From Saccharospirillum sp040881935 (GTDB lineage: Bacteria > Pseudomonadota > Gammaproteobacteria > Pseudomonadales > Natronospirillaceae), in assembly GCF_040881935.1 (NCBI RefSeq), contig NZ_JBBECH010000017.1, positions 62,001 to 126,000 of the forward strand: a stretch of 64,000 nt of DNA, given 5' to 3'. The translations under genes were made by a program, and so were the position numbers. The notes under the pieces are model-generated. The model worked only from the letters and a program-made list of their open reading frames with translations, did not search any database and was not told the origin of the DNA. Positions 44,325-52,860 of this stretch are shown here, piece after piece (within the stretch, counting starts at the first letter, position 1; each line of letters starts with the position of its first letter).

Positions 44325-44675
44325 TCAAACGCTATTCTCGCCCACTATGGTGTGAGTACCCAAACAGTCTGGCCAGTATCGGTCCATTGGAAAACGCCCC
44401 CGCTTGTCTGCAAGAAGCCCCTCAGCCTTCAATAATTCATATTGAACGATGGAACCCGGATGTTCGGTAATTTTACGTTGGCTGTTGATGATTCTAAACC
44501 AGGGTAGACCCGACTCACGCGGCAGTGTTCTCAGCCAAGCCTGTATTTGCCGAACGTGAACACCGCACAAGCTGGCCAGACGCCCGTAGCTGGTGAAATA
44601 GCCCGGGGGAATGGAGGCCAAAGTCTGGTAAAACGCTGCTTTGGGTGTTGTGTGGACGTCATCATTCGCTGACAT
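44325..44675 (-). CDS. Alkyltransferase-like protein (MGMT family lacking the active cysteine)
   Basis: The 116-aa protein has the DNA-binding domain of MGMT/Ogt (FYQTLASIPPGYFTSYGRLASLCG, the arginine-finger region HVRQIQAWLRTLP) but the active-site motif PCHR is replaced by PWFRI (GLPWFRIINSQ), so tryptophan stands where the methyl-accepting cysteine should be. This marks alkyltransferase-like (ATL) proteins, which bind O6-alkylguanine and flag it for nucleotide excision repair. The C-terminus, QYELLKAEGLL, fits. Length is normal for ATL. Confidence 0.92.
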   Translation of the reverse strand: MSANDDVHTTPKAAFYQTLASIPPGYFTSYGRLASLCGVHVRQIQAWLRTLPRESGLPWFRIINSQRKITEHPGSIVQYELLKAEGLLADKRGRFPMDRYWPDCLGTHTIVGENSV

Positions 44676-44803
44676 GAATGTCTCCTGGAGCAGAGTAGGC
44701 CAATCAGTTTAGACGCTGTGTAGGGTCAGGTGAATGCCTGATGGGAGAAGGAGAAGATAGGGGGGTGAAGAGTGTTAAACAAGACTGTGGATTGTTATGG
44801 GTG

Positions 44804-44819
44804 TGTTCCACGTGGAACA
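44804..44819. promoter_or_regulatory. parS site, perfect consensus
   Basis: TGTTCCACGTGGAACA is a perfect 16-bp palindrome identical to the Pseudomonas-type parS consensus, extended by GTG/CAC to a 22-bp palindrome (44801-44822). It lies about 7 kb from oriC, between the alkyltransferase-like and peroxiredoxin genes. Confidence 0.85.
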
Positions 44820-44845
44820 CACTCGGAGCGGTTTCCTTTGTCAGC

Positions 44846-44867
44846 CTAACTCCGAAACTTGAGTTAG
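44846..44867. repeat. Third copy of the AACTCCGAAACTTGAGTT unit
   Basis: CTAACTC-CGAAACTT-GAGTTAG forms a hairpin (7-bp stem, 8-nt loop) that contains AACTCCGAAACTTGAGTT (44848-44865), the unit that brackets element C after gyrB. It overlaps the stop codon of the peroxiredoxin gene. Confidence 0.6.
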
Positions 44868-45361
44868 GAGCCTAAACCTGAATCAAGGGCTTCAATAACC
44901 TTTTCCGAGGAACTGACTTCAAACTGGCCTGGCTCGTCAACCGCTATCCATTCTACAACACCATCGTTGGCGATCAGCGCGAAGCGACGTGAACGCACAC
45001 CCATGCCCCGGCTGGTCGCGTCTACTTCGAGCCCCAGAGCCTCGACAAAATCGGCATTGCCGTCGGCGATCATATCCAGGGCCTCAGCGTTTTGCTGCTT
45101 GCCCCAGGCGGCCATGACGAAGGCGTCGTTGACACTGAGGCAAACGATGCGATCCACACCCTTAGCCTTGAGGGTATCGGCATTGATGACAAAACCCGGT
45201 AAGTGAGACTGGCTGCAGGTTGGGGTAAAGGCGCCCGGTACGGCAAAGAGGACAACCCTTTGATTCGCAAACAAATCATCAGACGACACACTGACGGGGC
45301 CACCTTCGCCCATTCGGTGCAGCAGCACATTGGGCAGGGTTTCTCCAGCTTGAATGGTCAT
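44864..45361 (-). CDS. Peroxiredoxin (Prx5-type)
   Basis: The 165-aa protein starts MTIQAGETLPNVLLHRMGEG and has the peroxidatic cysteine in PGAFTPTCSQSHLPGFV (P-TxxC motif), then VNDAFVMAAWGKQ and GVRSRRFALIANDGVVEWIAVDEPG, the Prx5/hybrid-peroxiredoxin pattern without a fused glutaredoxin. It reduces hydroperoxides using glutathione- or glutaredoxin-type donors. I favour ATG 45361 by homology; in-frame ATGs further up (to 45469) would add an unlike extension. It is divergent from the GNAT gene. Confidence 0.9.
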   Translation of the reverse strand: MTIQAGETLPNVLLHRMGEGGPVSVSSDDLFANQRVVLFAVPGAFTPTCSQSHLPGFVINADTLKAKGVDRIVCLSVNDAFVMAAWGKQQNAEALDMIADGNADFVEALGLEVDATSRGMGVRSRRFALIANDGVVEWIAVDEPGQFEVSSSEKVIEALDSGLGS

Positions 45362-45568
45362 AGTTGCAGGGTTCTCCATAGGTTTCATTTGCAGTGTGAT
45401 TGATTGCTTATCGACGGCACCGGCGACGGGTATGCTTTGCACAATGTCTTGGTATCCGTATGGGGCCATAGTATACGAAAGTCAGACGCCGATGGACTTA
45501 AGGGGCGTTTACTGAGACATTTTAACAGAGCCCCAGACTTCCGGACACAAGATAGGAGTGAACCACCA

Positions 45569-46099
45569 ATGGCGCCTGAAGACACCGCCGATAAAGAGAG
45601 TAATCCATACACGCTTGAGCTGATTCAACCCGCTGACAATGCTGCCATGGCAATTGTCATCCGCCAGGGCTTGAAGGAATTTGGCGCTAACCGGCCCGGT
45701 TTTGCCTGGCAGGATCCGGAGCTGGACGAGCTGAGTCGTGCTTACAGCAGTGATACCACGGCGTATTGGGTTGTCAGAGGCCGGGATGGGGTTGTGGGTG
45801 GCTGTGGCATAGGTCGGTTGCAGGGACTGGCTGATTGCTGTGAGTTGCAGAAGATGTATGTCCTGGCTGAGCATCGCGGTGCCCGCCTTGGCGCCCGGTT
45901 GATGAAAGCGGCATTGGACTTTGCCAGCCAGCATTACCACTGGTGTTATCTTGAAACGATGGGCGGTATGAATCGGGCGGCTGCGTTATATCGCCGTTCC
46001 GGCTTTATCCGGCTGCCGCAGCCTATTGGACAAACCGGTCACAATGCGTGCGATCACTGGTATATTAAAGAACTCAACAGCAATGACATAAAATGCTGA
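45569..46099 (+). CDS. GNAT-family N-acetyltransferase
   Basis: The 176-aa protein is a GNAT enzyme: GGCGIGRLQGLADCCELQKMYVLAEHRGARLGARLMKAALDFA holds the acetyl-CoA pyrophosphate-binding Q/RxxGxG/A pattern, followed by ETMGGMNRAAALYRRSGFIRL. ATG 45569 has AGGAG 10 bp upstream; an in-frame start at 45404 would overlap the divergent peroxiredoxin region. Substrate unknown. Confidence 0.88.
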   Translation: MAPEDTADKESNPYTLELIQPADNAAMAIVIRQGLKEFGANRPGFAWQDPELDELSRAYSSDTTAYWVVRGRDGVVGGCGIGRLQGLADCCELQKMYVLAEHRGARLGARLMKAALDFASQHYHWCYLETMGGMNRAAALYRRSGFIRLPQPIGQTGHNACDHWYIKELNSNDIKC

Positions 46100-46173
46100 T
46101 CGCGGGCTGAGTTATCCGGGTCATAACCCTCCCCAGTTGTAAGCGCCTGCCCGCCCATGCCCGGAGCTACTAT

Positions 46174-48573
46174 ATGGATATAATGTTAAATACACGCCGG
46201 AGTGCGATGGTGAGTTTGAGCTACCCGCAACGGTTTCCCGGGCGGGGGCACCGGTCAGGAGTCTGGCGTCGGTTGCTGGTGTTATGGCTGGCAACACTGA
46301 CGGTGTTGGTTACCCATGCAGAGCCAACGGTACCTCTGATCGAGCTGACTCAGTCGGATGTGGAAAACCTGGGCCCCCAGGTATTGCTTCTGGCTGATGA
46401 TAGTGGCCGCTTGTCGCCATTTGATATTCTGCAACCTGAATACGCCAGTCAATGGAAGGGACAGAACGAGCAAAGCATTAACCGTGGCTACGACGATACG
46501 CCGTTCTGGGTGCAGTTCAGACTGAATGCGGCTCAGTCAATTCACAAGGAGTGGCACCTGGTGCTATCTAATCCGTTACTGGATTATGTGGATGTGTATC
46601 AGGTGTTTGGTAACAGTGGGCCGAGGTTGATTTATCGGTCCGGGTTGCATCGTCCGAACCAGAGTCGCATTGAAGACCATCGCTTCTTCATTATTCCTGT
46701 CGAGGTCTATGGGCCTACAACCTATCTGATGCGCCTAGAGACCTCACCGTCGGCGCTGGTGCCCCTTCACGCCTATCCCAGCGATGAGTTTTGGTCGCCG
46801 TTGCTCAAAGCCGACATTGGTAACTGGCTGTTTTACGGTGTGTTACTGGCGATGGTTTTGTACAACACCTTTTTATACACCACGGTTCGTGATGTCAGCT
46901 ATCTGTTCTACGGATTGTTTATATCCGGTTTCGGAGTGTTGCAACTGTCACTGGACGGATATCTGGCCCAGTATCTCTGGCCTCCAGGTCTGATATATCA
47001 CTATCAATACAATATCTGGATTACGCTGGCTACGGTAACCTCTGCCTGTTTTTTTATTATTCACTTCCTGAACCTAAGGCAAACATCTCGTGCTCACCTG
47101 TGGGCGCTCTATGGCATGGTCGCACTGCAAGTTATAGCGGGTATTTTACTGGTTACGATTGAACTCGACTGGTTTGTCCGATTTTATACACCCACTATAT
47201 TATTGTTTATGGCCCTGGCGATTTCAGCTGGCATTCACGCCTGGCGTGCAGGCTTTATGGCCGCAAAATTCTTTGTGCTGGCCTGGGTGCTGTTCGCACT
47301 GGGCAATGCCGTTTTTCTGCTGGGGGTGGAACCACCGCTATCCCCTAATCTCGCTTCCAAGCTGGGCGCCTTTGCTGAGGCCATGTTGTTGAGCTTTGCA
47401 CTGGCTTATCGAATTCGTCTGTTACGGGAGGAGCAGGAACGTCAGCGCATGAGGGTTGAGGCACAGAGCCAGTTTCTGGCGCAAATCAGCCATGAAATCC
47501 GAACCCCATTGAACGGTGTTCTGGGAATGACCGAGGTTTTGTCCCGCACACACTTGGATAACGAACAGCGCAGCTACGTTGATACTATTCAGGGATCAGG
47601 CAGTTCCTTGCTGGCACTGATCAACGACATTTTGGACTATTCGAAAATTGAAGCGGGTAAGATGTCCTTTCGGCGAGAGCCGGTGGATGTTCACCAGTTG
47701 GTTGAGCAGCAGGTCAAACTGTTCCTGTCTCAGGCAGAGCATAAATCACTGTCCTTGACGGGCGACATTGACCCCACTGTACCGGCCTGGGTAATGCTGG
47801 ATGCCCAGCATGTGCGTCAGGTAATGTCGAACCTGGTTAGTAATGCCATTAAATACACGGACGAGGGAAAGGTCACGCTGACGCTCTGTATCGACCCAAA
47901 AGCGCCACGGCTGCTTGAATTCAGGATTGAAGACAGTGGCATCGGCATTTCCGAAATTGATCAGAAAAATATGTTTAACCTCTATTCCGATGTCGATCCC
48001 GGGCGGCAGCGTAAGGCTGGCGGCACTGGTCTTGGCCTGGCGATCAGTCGGGAGTTGGTGGTGTTGATGGGCGGTAGTCTGATCGTATCCAGTGTGCCAG
48101 GTCAGGGCTCATGCTTTACTGTCAAACTACCTTTTTTACATGCCAGACGGCGGTCGGAGGAAGCTCGACTGGCGGATCCGAAATCACAAAACGGTTTCAG
48201 GGTGTTGGTTGCAGAAGACAATATGGTTAACCAGCGAGTTATTCAGGGTTTACTGGAAAAGCTTGGCCACCAGGTCGTGTTGACCAGTCACGGCGGGGAA
48301 GCCGTCGAGGTGCGACAGTCTGAAACCTTTGATTGTGATGTGCTGTTGATGGATTGCGAAATGCCACATCTGGATGGCTACCAGGCAACCGAGGCGATAC
48401 GCGCTTATGAAAGGAGTCACAATCTACCGAGGCTGCCTATTGTAGCGCTGACGGCTCATGCCCTGGAGGACGTGCGCCGACACTGCCTCGATGCCGGCAT
48501 GGATGACTTTCTGACCAAACCCATCAATACCCGCTACCTGGAACGGGTATTGGCTCTGACGACGCGCCGATGA
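46174..48573 (+). CDS. Hybrid sensor histidine kinase with 7TM-DISM sensor
   Basis: The 799-aa protein has a signal/anchor (about 30-50), a periplasmic DISM-type sensor domain (about 50-210), seven membrane segments (about 215-415; GNWLFYGVLLAMVLYNTFLYTT is the first), a HisKA with the phospho-acceptor in ISHEIRTPLNGVLGM (H about 440), an HATPase (N box NLVSNAIKYTDEGK, G boxes DSGIGIS and GGTGLGLAIS) and a C-terminal receiver with the acceptor Asp in DVLLMDCEMPHLDGY (about 726). No partner regulator is adjacent. The ligand is unknown; DISM sensors often see carbohydrates. Confidence 0.93.
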   Translation: MDIMLNTRRSAMVSLSYPQRFPGRGHRSGVWRRLLVLWLATLTVLVTHAEPTVPLIELTQSDVENLGPQVLLLADDSGRLSPFDILQPEYASQWKGQNEQSINRGYDDTPFWVQFRLNAAQSIHKEWHLVLSNPLLDYVDVYQVFGNSGPRLIYRSGLHRPNQSRIEDHRFFIIPVEVYGPTTYLMRLETSPSALVPLHAYPSDEFWSPLLKADIGNWLFYGVLLAMVLYNTFLYTTVRDVSYLFYGLFISGFGVLQLSLDGYLAQYLWPPGLIYHYQYNIWITLATVTSACFFIIHFLNLRQTSRAHLWALYGMVALQVIAGILLVTIELDWFVRFYTPTILLFMALAISAGIHAWRAGFMAAKFFVLAWVLFALGNAVFLLGVEPPLSPNLASKLGAFAEAMLLSFALAYRIRLLREEQERQRMRVEAQSQFLAQISHEIRTPLNGVLGMTEVLSRTHLDNEQRSYVDTIQGSGSSLLALINDILDYSKIEAGKMSFRREPVDVHQLVEQQVKLFLSQAEHKSLSLTGDIDPTVPAWVMLDAQHVRQVMSNLVSNAIKYTDEGKVTLTLCIDPKAPRLLEFRIEDSGIGISEIDQKNMFNLYSDVDPGRQRKAGGTGLGLAISRELVVLMGGSLIVSSVPGQGSCFTVKLPFLHARRRSEEARLADPKSQNGFRVLVAEDNMVNQRVIQGLLEKLGHQVVLTSHGGEAVEVRQSETFDCDVLLMDCEMPHLDGYQATEAIRAYERSHNLPRLPIVALTAHALEDVRRHCLDAGMDDFLTKPINTRYLERVLALTTRR

Positions 48574-48585
48574 GGCGTGTGGCTT

Positions 48586-49401
48586 TTATCGGGCCAGTTC
48601 CGGTAACTCTATTTCAAGTGCCACCGGCAAGTGATCAGACAGCGGAAAGTCCAGGACGCCCATGCGCACAATTCGCAGATGACGACTGACCAGAATGTGA
48701 TCGAGACAGCGATGCGGCTGCCAACTTGGAAAGGTCGCCCGGGCGTGGGCGGACTTAAGGCCGCATTCACGCAACGGTGAGTCATTTAATAACCTCAGGC
48801 TGTGCGTGTTCATATCACCCATGACGATGACGTGTTGGTATTGCTGGATCAGATTCCGAATAAAGCGCAGCTGCTGATCCTGTGCTTTCTTACTGAGAGC
48901 AAGGTGCAGCATGACGATCACCACCGGATGCTCATCACCCAGCTGAACCACAATGGCCCCCCGGCCGGGTAAGCCGGGCAATGCATGAGTATCGATGCGG
49001 TGCGGTTCGAAGCGAGAAATAAGGCCGTTGCTGTGCTGGGCAAAGCGCCCGAGATTGCGATTTAATTGTTGGTGCCAATAAGGCTGCCCGGACTTTTTTG
49101 CCAGGTATTCAACCTGATTGACAAACCCGGTGCGAAAACTGCCACCGTCGACCTCCTGCAATGACACCACATCGAAATGTTGGATCAGATCACTGATCCG
49201 ATCAAGATTATGTTGACGCGATCGGCTGGGCCACAGATGTTGCCAGGACTTCAGGAAATAGTCGGGGTAATGCCGGGTATTAATGCCAACCTGAATATTG
49301 AAACTCAGCAGCGTCAGATGGTCTGGATCGGCCTTGCGGTAGAACTCACGGGGATCACTGAGGTGAACCGGGAGTTCATAATCAAGGTGACTCGATCTCA
49401 T
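48586..49401 (-). CDS. Endonuclease/exonuclease/phosphatase-family protein
   Basis: The 271-aa protein has the metal-dependent EEP fold motifs: LLSFNIQVG, the metal-binding glutamate in VVSLQEVDGG, HLALSKKAQDQQL, GDMNTHS, LDHILVS and LSDHLPVALEIEL. All active-site residues are present. No signal peptide. In Pseudomonas-type genomes such a gene stands beside dsbA and cytochrome c4, as here. It may be a nuclease or phosphodiesterase; the substrate is not known. Confidence 0.9.
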   Translation of the reverse strand: MRSSHLDYELPVHLSDPREFYRKADPDHLTLLSFNIQVGINTRHYPDYFLKSWQHLWPSRSRQHNLDRISDLIQHFDVVSLQEVDGGSFRTGFVNQVEYLAKKSGQPYWHQQLNRNLGRFAQHSNGLISRFEPHRIDTHALPGLPGRGAIVVQLGDEHPVVIVMLHLALSKKAQDQQLRFIRNLIQQYQHVIVMGDMNTHSLRLLNDSPLRECGLKSAHARATFPSWQPHRCLDHILVSRHLRIVRMGVLDFPLSDHLPVALEIELPELAR

Positions 49402-49456
49402 TGACGGGCTCCTGTAGATGGTGACCCGACGGCAAATAACAAGAAGAACAGAAGGG

Positions 49457-49488
49457 CCGGTTGGTTACACACAGTGTAGCTCAACCGG
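49457..49488. terminator. Hairpin between dsbA and the EEP-family gene
   Basis: CCGGTTG (49457-49463) and CAACCGG (49482-49488) pair, with a second inner pairing of ACAC/GTGT in the loop. It lies downstream of dsbA (minus strand) and upstream of the next leftward gene. No T-run is seen, so the terminator role is a guess. Confidence 0.35.
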
Positions 49489-49527
49489 TACTGGGATATG
49501 TATCAGGCAACCGTTTTAGACGAACTA

Positions 49528-50157
49528 TTACAGCTGTGGGTCATTGCGTATCAGCCATTCAGCAACGGTGAACATCCGTTCATTACCGCCAGACATCTGG
49601 CCGGAAATCAGGTATTTGCCGTTAACAACCAGGCTGGGTGTCCCCTGAATCTGGCTCATCTGAGTGATTTTCTGAGCCAGGGAAATGCGGGTGTTGACCG
49701 CGAAAGAATTGGCCATGTCCATATAGTCATTTTCGCTGATGCCGAAACGCTCGAAAATCTCGGCAAAATCTTCGTCAGACGAGAGCCGGTTCCGGTTTGC
49801 GTGAATTTCGTTATAAATGGACGGATGGCTCTGGTCGATTACGTTCAAAAACTGACCGGTGTAATAAGCCTTGGCTTCTGGAATCTGCCGGGGATTAAAG
49901 ATAACCGGTACCGGTGTAAAGCGAATGTCGTCAGGTTTGCCTTGTTTCCAGGAGGTAACAAAGGGTTCCAGGTTAAAGCAGTGAATGCAGCTGTAACTGA
50001 AAATCTCCATAATTTCACCGGCTTCTTCGCCACGATAACTGGTGGGCAATTTTTCCGGTAATACCTGGTAGTGAGTTCCTGCCCGGAATTCTTCTGCTGC
50101 AGCGGAACCGGCGAGCACGATCAGTGCCAGCGCAGACAACATCACACGTTTAAACAT
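49528..50157 (-). CDS. dsbA: Periplasmic thiol:disulphide interchange protein DsbA
   Basis: The 209-aa protein has a signal peptide (MFKRVMLSALALIVLAGSAAA) and the active site CIHC in FSYSCIHCFNLEPFV, with the cis-proline region QGTPSLVVNGKYLI. It oxidises cysteines of exported proteins. ATG 50157 has GGAGA 8 bp upstream; the frame is open to 50223 but has no better start. The dipeptide in the active site is I-H rather than P-H of E. coli. Confidence 0.94.
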   Translation of the reverse strand: MFKRVMLSALALIVLAGSAAAEEFRAGTHYQVLPEKLPTSYRGEEAGEIMEIFSYSCIHCFNLEPFVTSWKQGKPDDIRFTPVPVIFNPRQIPEAKAYYTGQFLNVIDQSHPSIYNEIHANRNRLSSDEDFAEIFERFGISENDYMDMANSFAVNTRISLAQKITQMSQIQGTPSLVVNGKYLISGQMSGGNERMFTVAEWLIRNDPQL

Positions 50158-50221
50158 AGGTTGGATCTCCACAATCGGATCAGAGTAGGCAAGGCAGTCA
50201 CTTTGCCTGAAAGCCTGCCAC

Positions 50222-50257
50222 AAAAAAAGCGAAGGCCGTTAGCCGGTCTTCGCTTTT
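50222..50257 (-). terminator. Intrinsic terminator downstream of cytochrome c4
   Basis: On the minus strand GCGAAGACCGG/ GGCCTTCGC pair (one mismatch) around CTAAC and are followed by seven T. It separates the cytochrome c4 gene from dsbA, so dsbA probably has its own promoter. Confidence 0.8.
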
Positions 50258-50315
50258 CATTGTCTTTACCTCGGGTTAACCGGGCCTGAACGGCCGGTTT
50301 AAGCCGGGCCTGGGA

Positions 50316-50948
50316 TCAGTGCAGCCCGCTGATATAGCTCGCCAGTGCTTCAATTTCGAAGTCTTTCAGGCGGAAAGCGGTTGAGCGCATAACCCGGGAT
50401 TCACCATCGTTGGTGCGGGCTTCATCGCTGGGTTCAGACGCCCGGTAGCCACGCTGGAATTTATTCAGCTGGCTTTCAATATAAGCGGCATGTTGACCAG
50501 ACAACATTGGATAGCCAGCGGGTGCGTTACCGGCACCGGTAGGTGAATGACAACCGGCGCATGAAGGTACACCGGTTTCCGGGTTACCACCACGATACAG
50601 TTGCTCACCGAGTGCGACCAGGTCCGGATCGGCGTTGCCAACGGTCTTGCTCTGACTGGCATAGTAGGCGGAGATGTCTTCGAGCTGGTCTTCACTGAAA
50701 CCGTCGAGCAAGCCAGCCATCTGGGGGACGATGCGATCGTCGTTTTGTATGTCAATCAGCTGTTTCAGCAAATAGGCTTCACCCTGACCCGCCAGCTTGG
50801 GGAAGGAAGCGACAGCACTGTTGCCATCGGCACCGTGGCAAGCGGCACAGGTCTCTGTGTATTGCTCGCCGTCTTCAGCATTGCCCTCGGCCACTGCAAA
50901 ACCGGAAATGCCAGCCAGCATGGTAAGGCCTACGATCAGTTTTTTCAT
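50316..50948 (-). CDS. Di-heme cytochrome c4
   Basis: The 210-aa protein has a signal peptide (MKKLIVGLTMLAGISGFAVA) and two heme c sites, CAACHGADGNS and CAGCHSPTGAGNAPAGYPMLSG, in two similar halves with axial methionines in PQMAGLL and RVMRSTAF. The layout is that of periplasmic cytochrome c4, which carries electrons to terminal oxidases. The position next to engB, dsbA and the EEP gene matches Pseudomonas. Confidence 0.93.
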   Translation of the reverse strand: MKKLIVGLTMLAGISGFAVAEGNAEDGEQYTETCAACHGADGNSAVASFPKLAGQGEAYLLKQLIDIQNDDRIVPQMAGLLDGFSEDQLEDISAYYASQSKTVGNADPDLVALGEQLYRGGNPETGVPSCAGCHSPTGAGNAPAGYPMLSGQHAAYIESQLNKFQRGYRASEPSDEARTNDGESRVMRSTAFRLKDFEIEALASYISGLH

Positions 50949-51181
50949 GTCGCGTCCCGCACGTCAAAGGTGGAAAAGGTCTGTCATCAGAACGGATATG
51001 CACGGATCCGGTTTCTGATCACGCCAGTAATATAACCGGGCATTATATAGACCCGGGAGGGTGTTGAGAAGAAACCCCGCGACTTGAGTGGGTATTAATT
51101 GAACGTAGACTGGTCAGTAGGACTCCGTCCAGGCCGGATTTCAGGTACACTGCCGGTTTTTAACCTCCGGTGAGAGACCCC

Positions 51182-51835
51182 ATGTCGGTTTTGCGTTTTG
51201 ATTCGGCCCGATTCCTGACCAGTGCCCAGCATTTACAACAAAGCCCCCCTGACAGTGGGGCTGAAGTAGCCTTTGCCGGTCGCTCCAATGCGGGCAAAAG
51301 CAGTGCGATGAATGCACTGACCCGTAATTCCAAACTCGCCCGTACGTCCAAAACGCCGGGGCGCACCCAGTTGATCAACTATTTTTCGTTGTCGACCGAG
51401 AACTGCCGTCTGGTCGACTTGCCTGGGTATGGATACGCCAAGGTCAACCGGGACATGAAGGAAGACTGGGAAAAGAACATCGGCGAGTATCTGGCCGACC
51501 GGCACAGCCTTAAGGGAATCGTACTGGTGATGGACGTGCGCCACCCGATGACCGAGTTCGATGAAATGATGGTGCGCTGGGCGATTCAGACGCAGATGCC
51601 GCTGCGCGCCCTGTTAACCAAGAGCGATAAACTGAAGAAGGGCCCGGCCAAGACTACTATGATGAAAGTGCGCAGCCAGTTGCAGTCGCAGGCCAACTGG
51701 CTCTCGGCGCAGTTGTTCAGCTCACTGAAAAAGGACGGTGTCGCCGAACTGGAAGGCTGGTTACGGGAGCAGATGGAGCCTGAGCCAGAACCTGAAGACA
51801 CCACTGATGACGTTTCCGGGAATTCTGACTCATAG
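51182..51835 (+). CDS. engB: Ribosome biogenesis GTPase YsxC/EngB
   Basis: The 217-aa protein has G1 AGRSNAGKSSAMNAL, the switch region TSKTPGRTQLINYF, G3 DLPGYGYAKV, G4 TKSD and helix KDWEKNIGEYL-type sequence. It supports 50S subunit assembly. ATG 51182 is favoured over 51170 by similarity to family starts (SVLRFDSARFLTSAQ). The C-terminus has an acidic tail. Confidence 0.95.
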   Translation: MSVLRFDSARFLTSAQHLQQSPPDSGAEVAFAGRSNAGKSSAMNALTRNSKLARTSKTPGRTQLINYFSLSTENCRLVDLPGYGYAKVNRDMKEDWEKNIGEYLADRHSLKGIVLVMDVRHPMTEFDEMMVRWAIQTQMPLRALLTKSDKLKKGPAKTTMMKVRSQLQSQANWLSAQLFSSLKKDGVAELEGWLREQMEPEPEPEDTTDDVSGNSDS

Positions 51836-52096
51836 CTTTAAACCGTGCCACTCATCGCTAGCCAAAAACCTGCTCGGCAATCGGGTTATCAATGGCCATG
51901 TCGGCGGACAGGGGTTCAGCAGAGTGTCGGGTTTGGTAAGCATGAGGCTCATGCAAGCCACCCGCACACAAGCACTGGCGACAGCTAATCAGCTTAGCAC
52001 AGGAACTTCTCTGGCTGATGGCGTTTTGACCAAGCGGTCGACAATGACGCTGCTGCGCCACTTCCGTATAATGGTGATTTTAAGAGGCAGTTGACG

Positions 52097-52357
52097 ATGA
52101 CAGTCCGATTTATCGCCGGTGCGGTATGCCCTAAATGCGGCACAATGGATACCCTGAAAGCGGGCTATGAACATGAGGGTGCCGTCATGGTGCGCGAATG
52201 CGTCGACTGCGGCTACATTGACCGGATCAGTCAGACCCACCAGAGCCTTAATGAAATTAAAACCCGGGTCACGCCGCCACCGGCCGAACCGGACGTCGAA
52301 GCAACCCCGGTCAAAATTATTGATCCAACCCTACCCGCTAAGGATGACACCCAGTGA
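52097..52357 (+). CDS. yheV: YheV-family zinc-ribbon protein
   Basis: The 86-aa protein starts MTVRFIAGAVCPKCGTMDTL and carries two CxxC pairs, CPKC and CVDC (REVCVDCGY-type RECVDCGYIDRIS), forming a zinc ribbon. The sequence matches the YheV family of unknown function. ATG 52097 has GAGG 9 bp upstream. Its end overlaps the GTG start of purE. Confidence 0.88.
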   Translation: MTVRFIAGAVCPKCGTMDTLKAGYEHEGAVMVRECVDCGYIDRISQTHQSLNEIKTRVTPPPAEPDVEATPVKIIDPTLPAKDDTQ

Positions 52358-52857
52358 CGCAAAACGCCCCGGTTGTAACCGTTGGCATCATTATGGGTTC
52401 CCAGTCCGACTGGGCAACGATGAGCCATACCGCCGATACCCTGACCCATCTGGGGATCGCCCATGAATGCAAAGTGGTGTCGGCGCACCGTACGCCCGAC
52501 CTGCTATTCGACTATGCGCAATCGGCTTTTGACCGGGGCCTGAAAGTCATTATCGCCGGTGCTGGTGGTGCGGCTCATTTGCCCGGTATGTGTGCTGCCA
52601 AAACGCATTTGCCAGTGCTGGGTGTCCCGGTTCAGAGCAGCATGCTCAGCGGTGTTGATTCTTTGTTGAGCATTGTCCAGATGCCAGCTGGCATCCCGAC
52701 GGGAACGCTGGCTATCGGCAAGGCTGGCGCGATCAATGCCGCTTTGCTGGCCGCTAGCATCCTCGCTAACGACGATGCCGAGGTACGTGCCGCGTTGCTC
52801 AAATTCCGTAGCGATCAGACCGAGCGGGTACTGGCCAATCCGGTTCCGGGAGACTGA
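52354..52857 (+). CDS. purE: N5-carboxyaminoimidazole ribonucleotide mutase
   Basis: The 167-aa protein has the PurE motifs GIIMGSQSDWATM, VVSAHRTPDLLFDYA and AGGAAHLPGMCAAKTHLPVLGVPVQS. It moves the carboxylate in purine synthesis, acting after PurK. The start is GTG at 52354, overlapping yheV; purK follows 3 bp downstream in an operon. Confidence 0.96.
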   Translation: MTQNAPVVTVGIIMGSQSDWATMSHTADTLTHLGIAHECKVVSAHRTPDLLFDYAQSAFDRGLKVIIAGAGGAAHLPGMCAAKTHLPVLGVPVQSSMLSGVDSLLSIVQMPAGIPTGTLAIGKAGAINAALLAASILANDDAEVRAALLKFRSDQTERVLANPVPGD

Positions 52858-52860
52858 CGC

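Noticed and set aside
51836..52096. Possible gene between engB and yheV
   Set aside because: Frames of 67-118 codons exist on both strands but lack starts with ribosome sites and overlap engB; composition looks non-coding.
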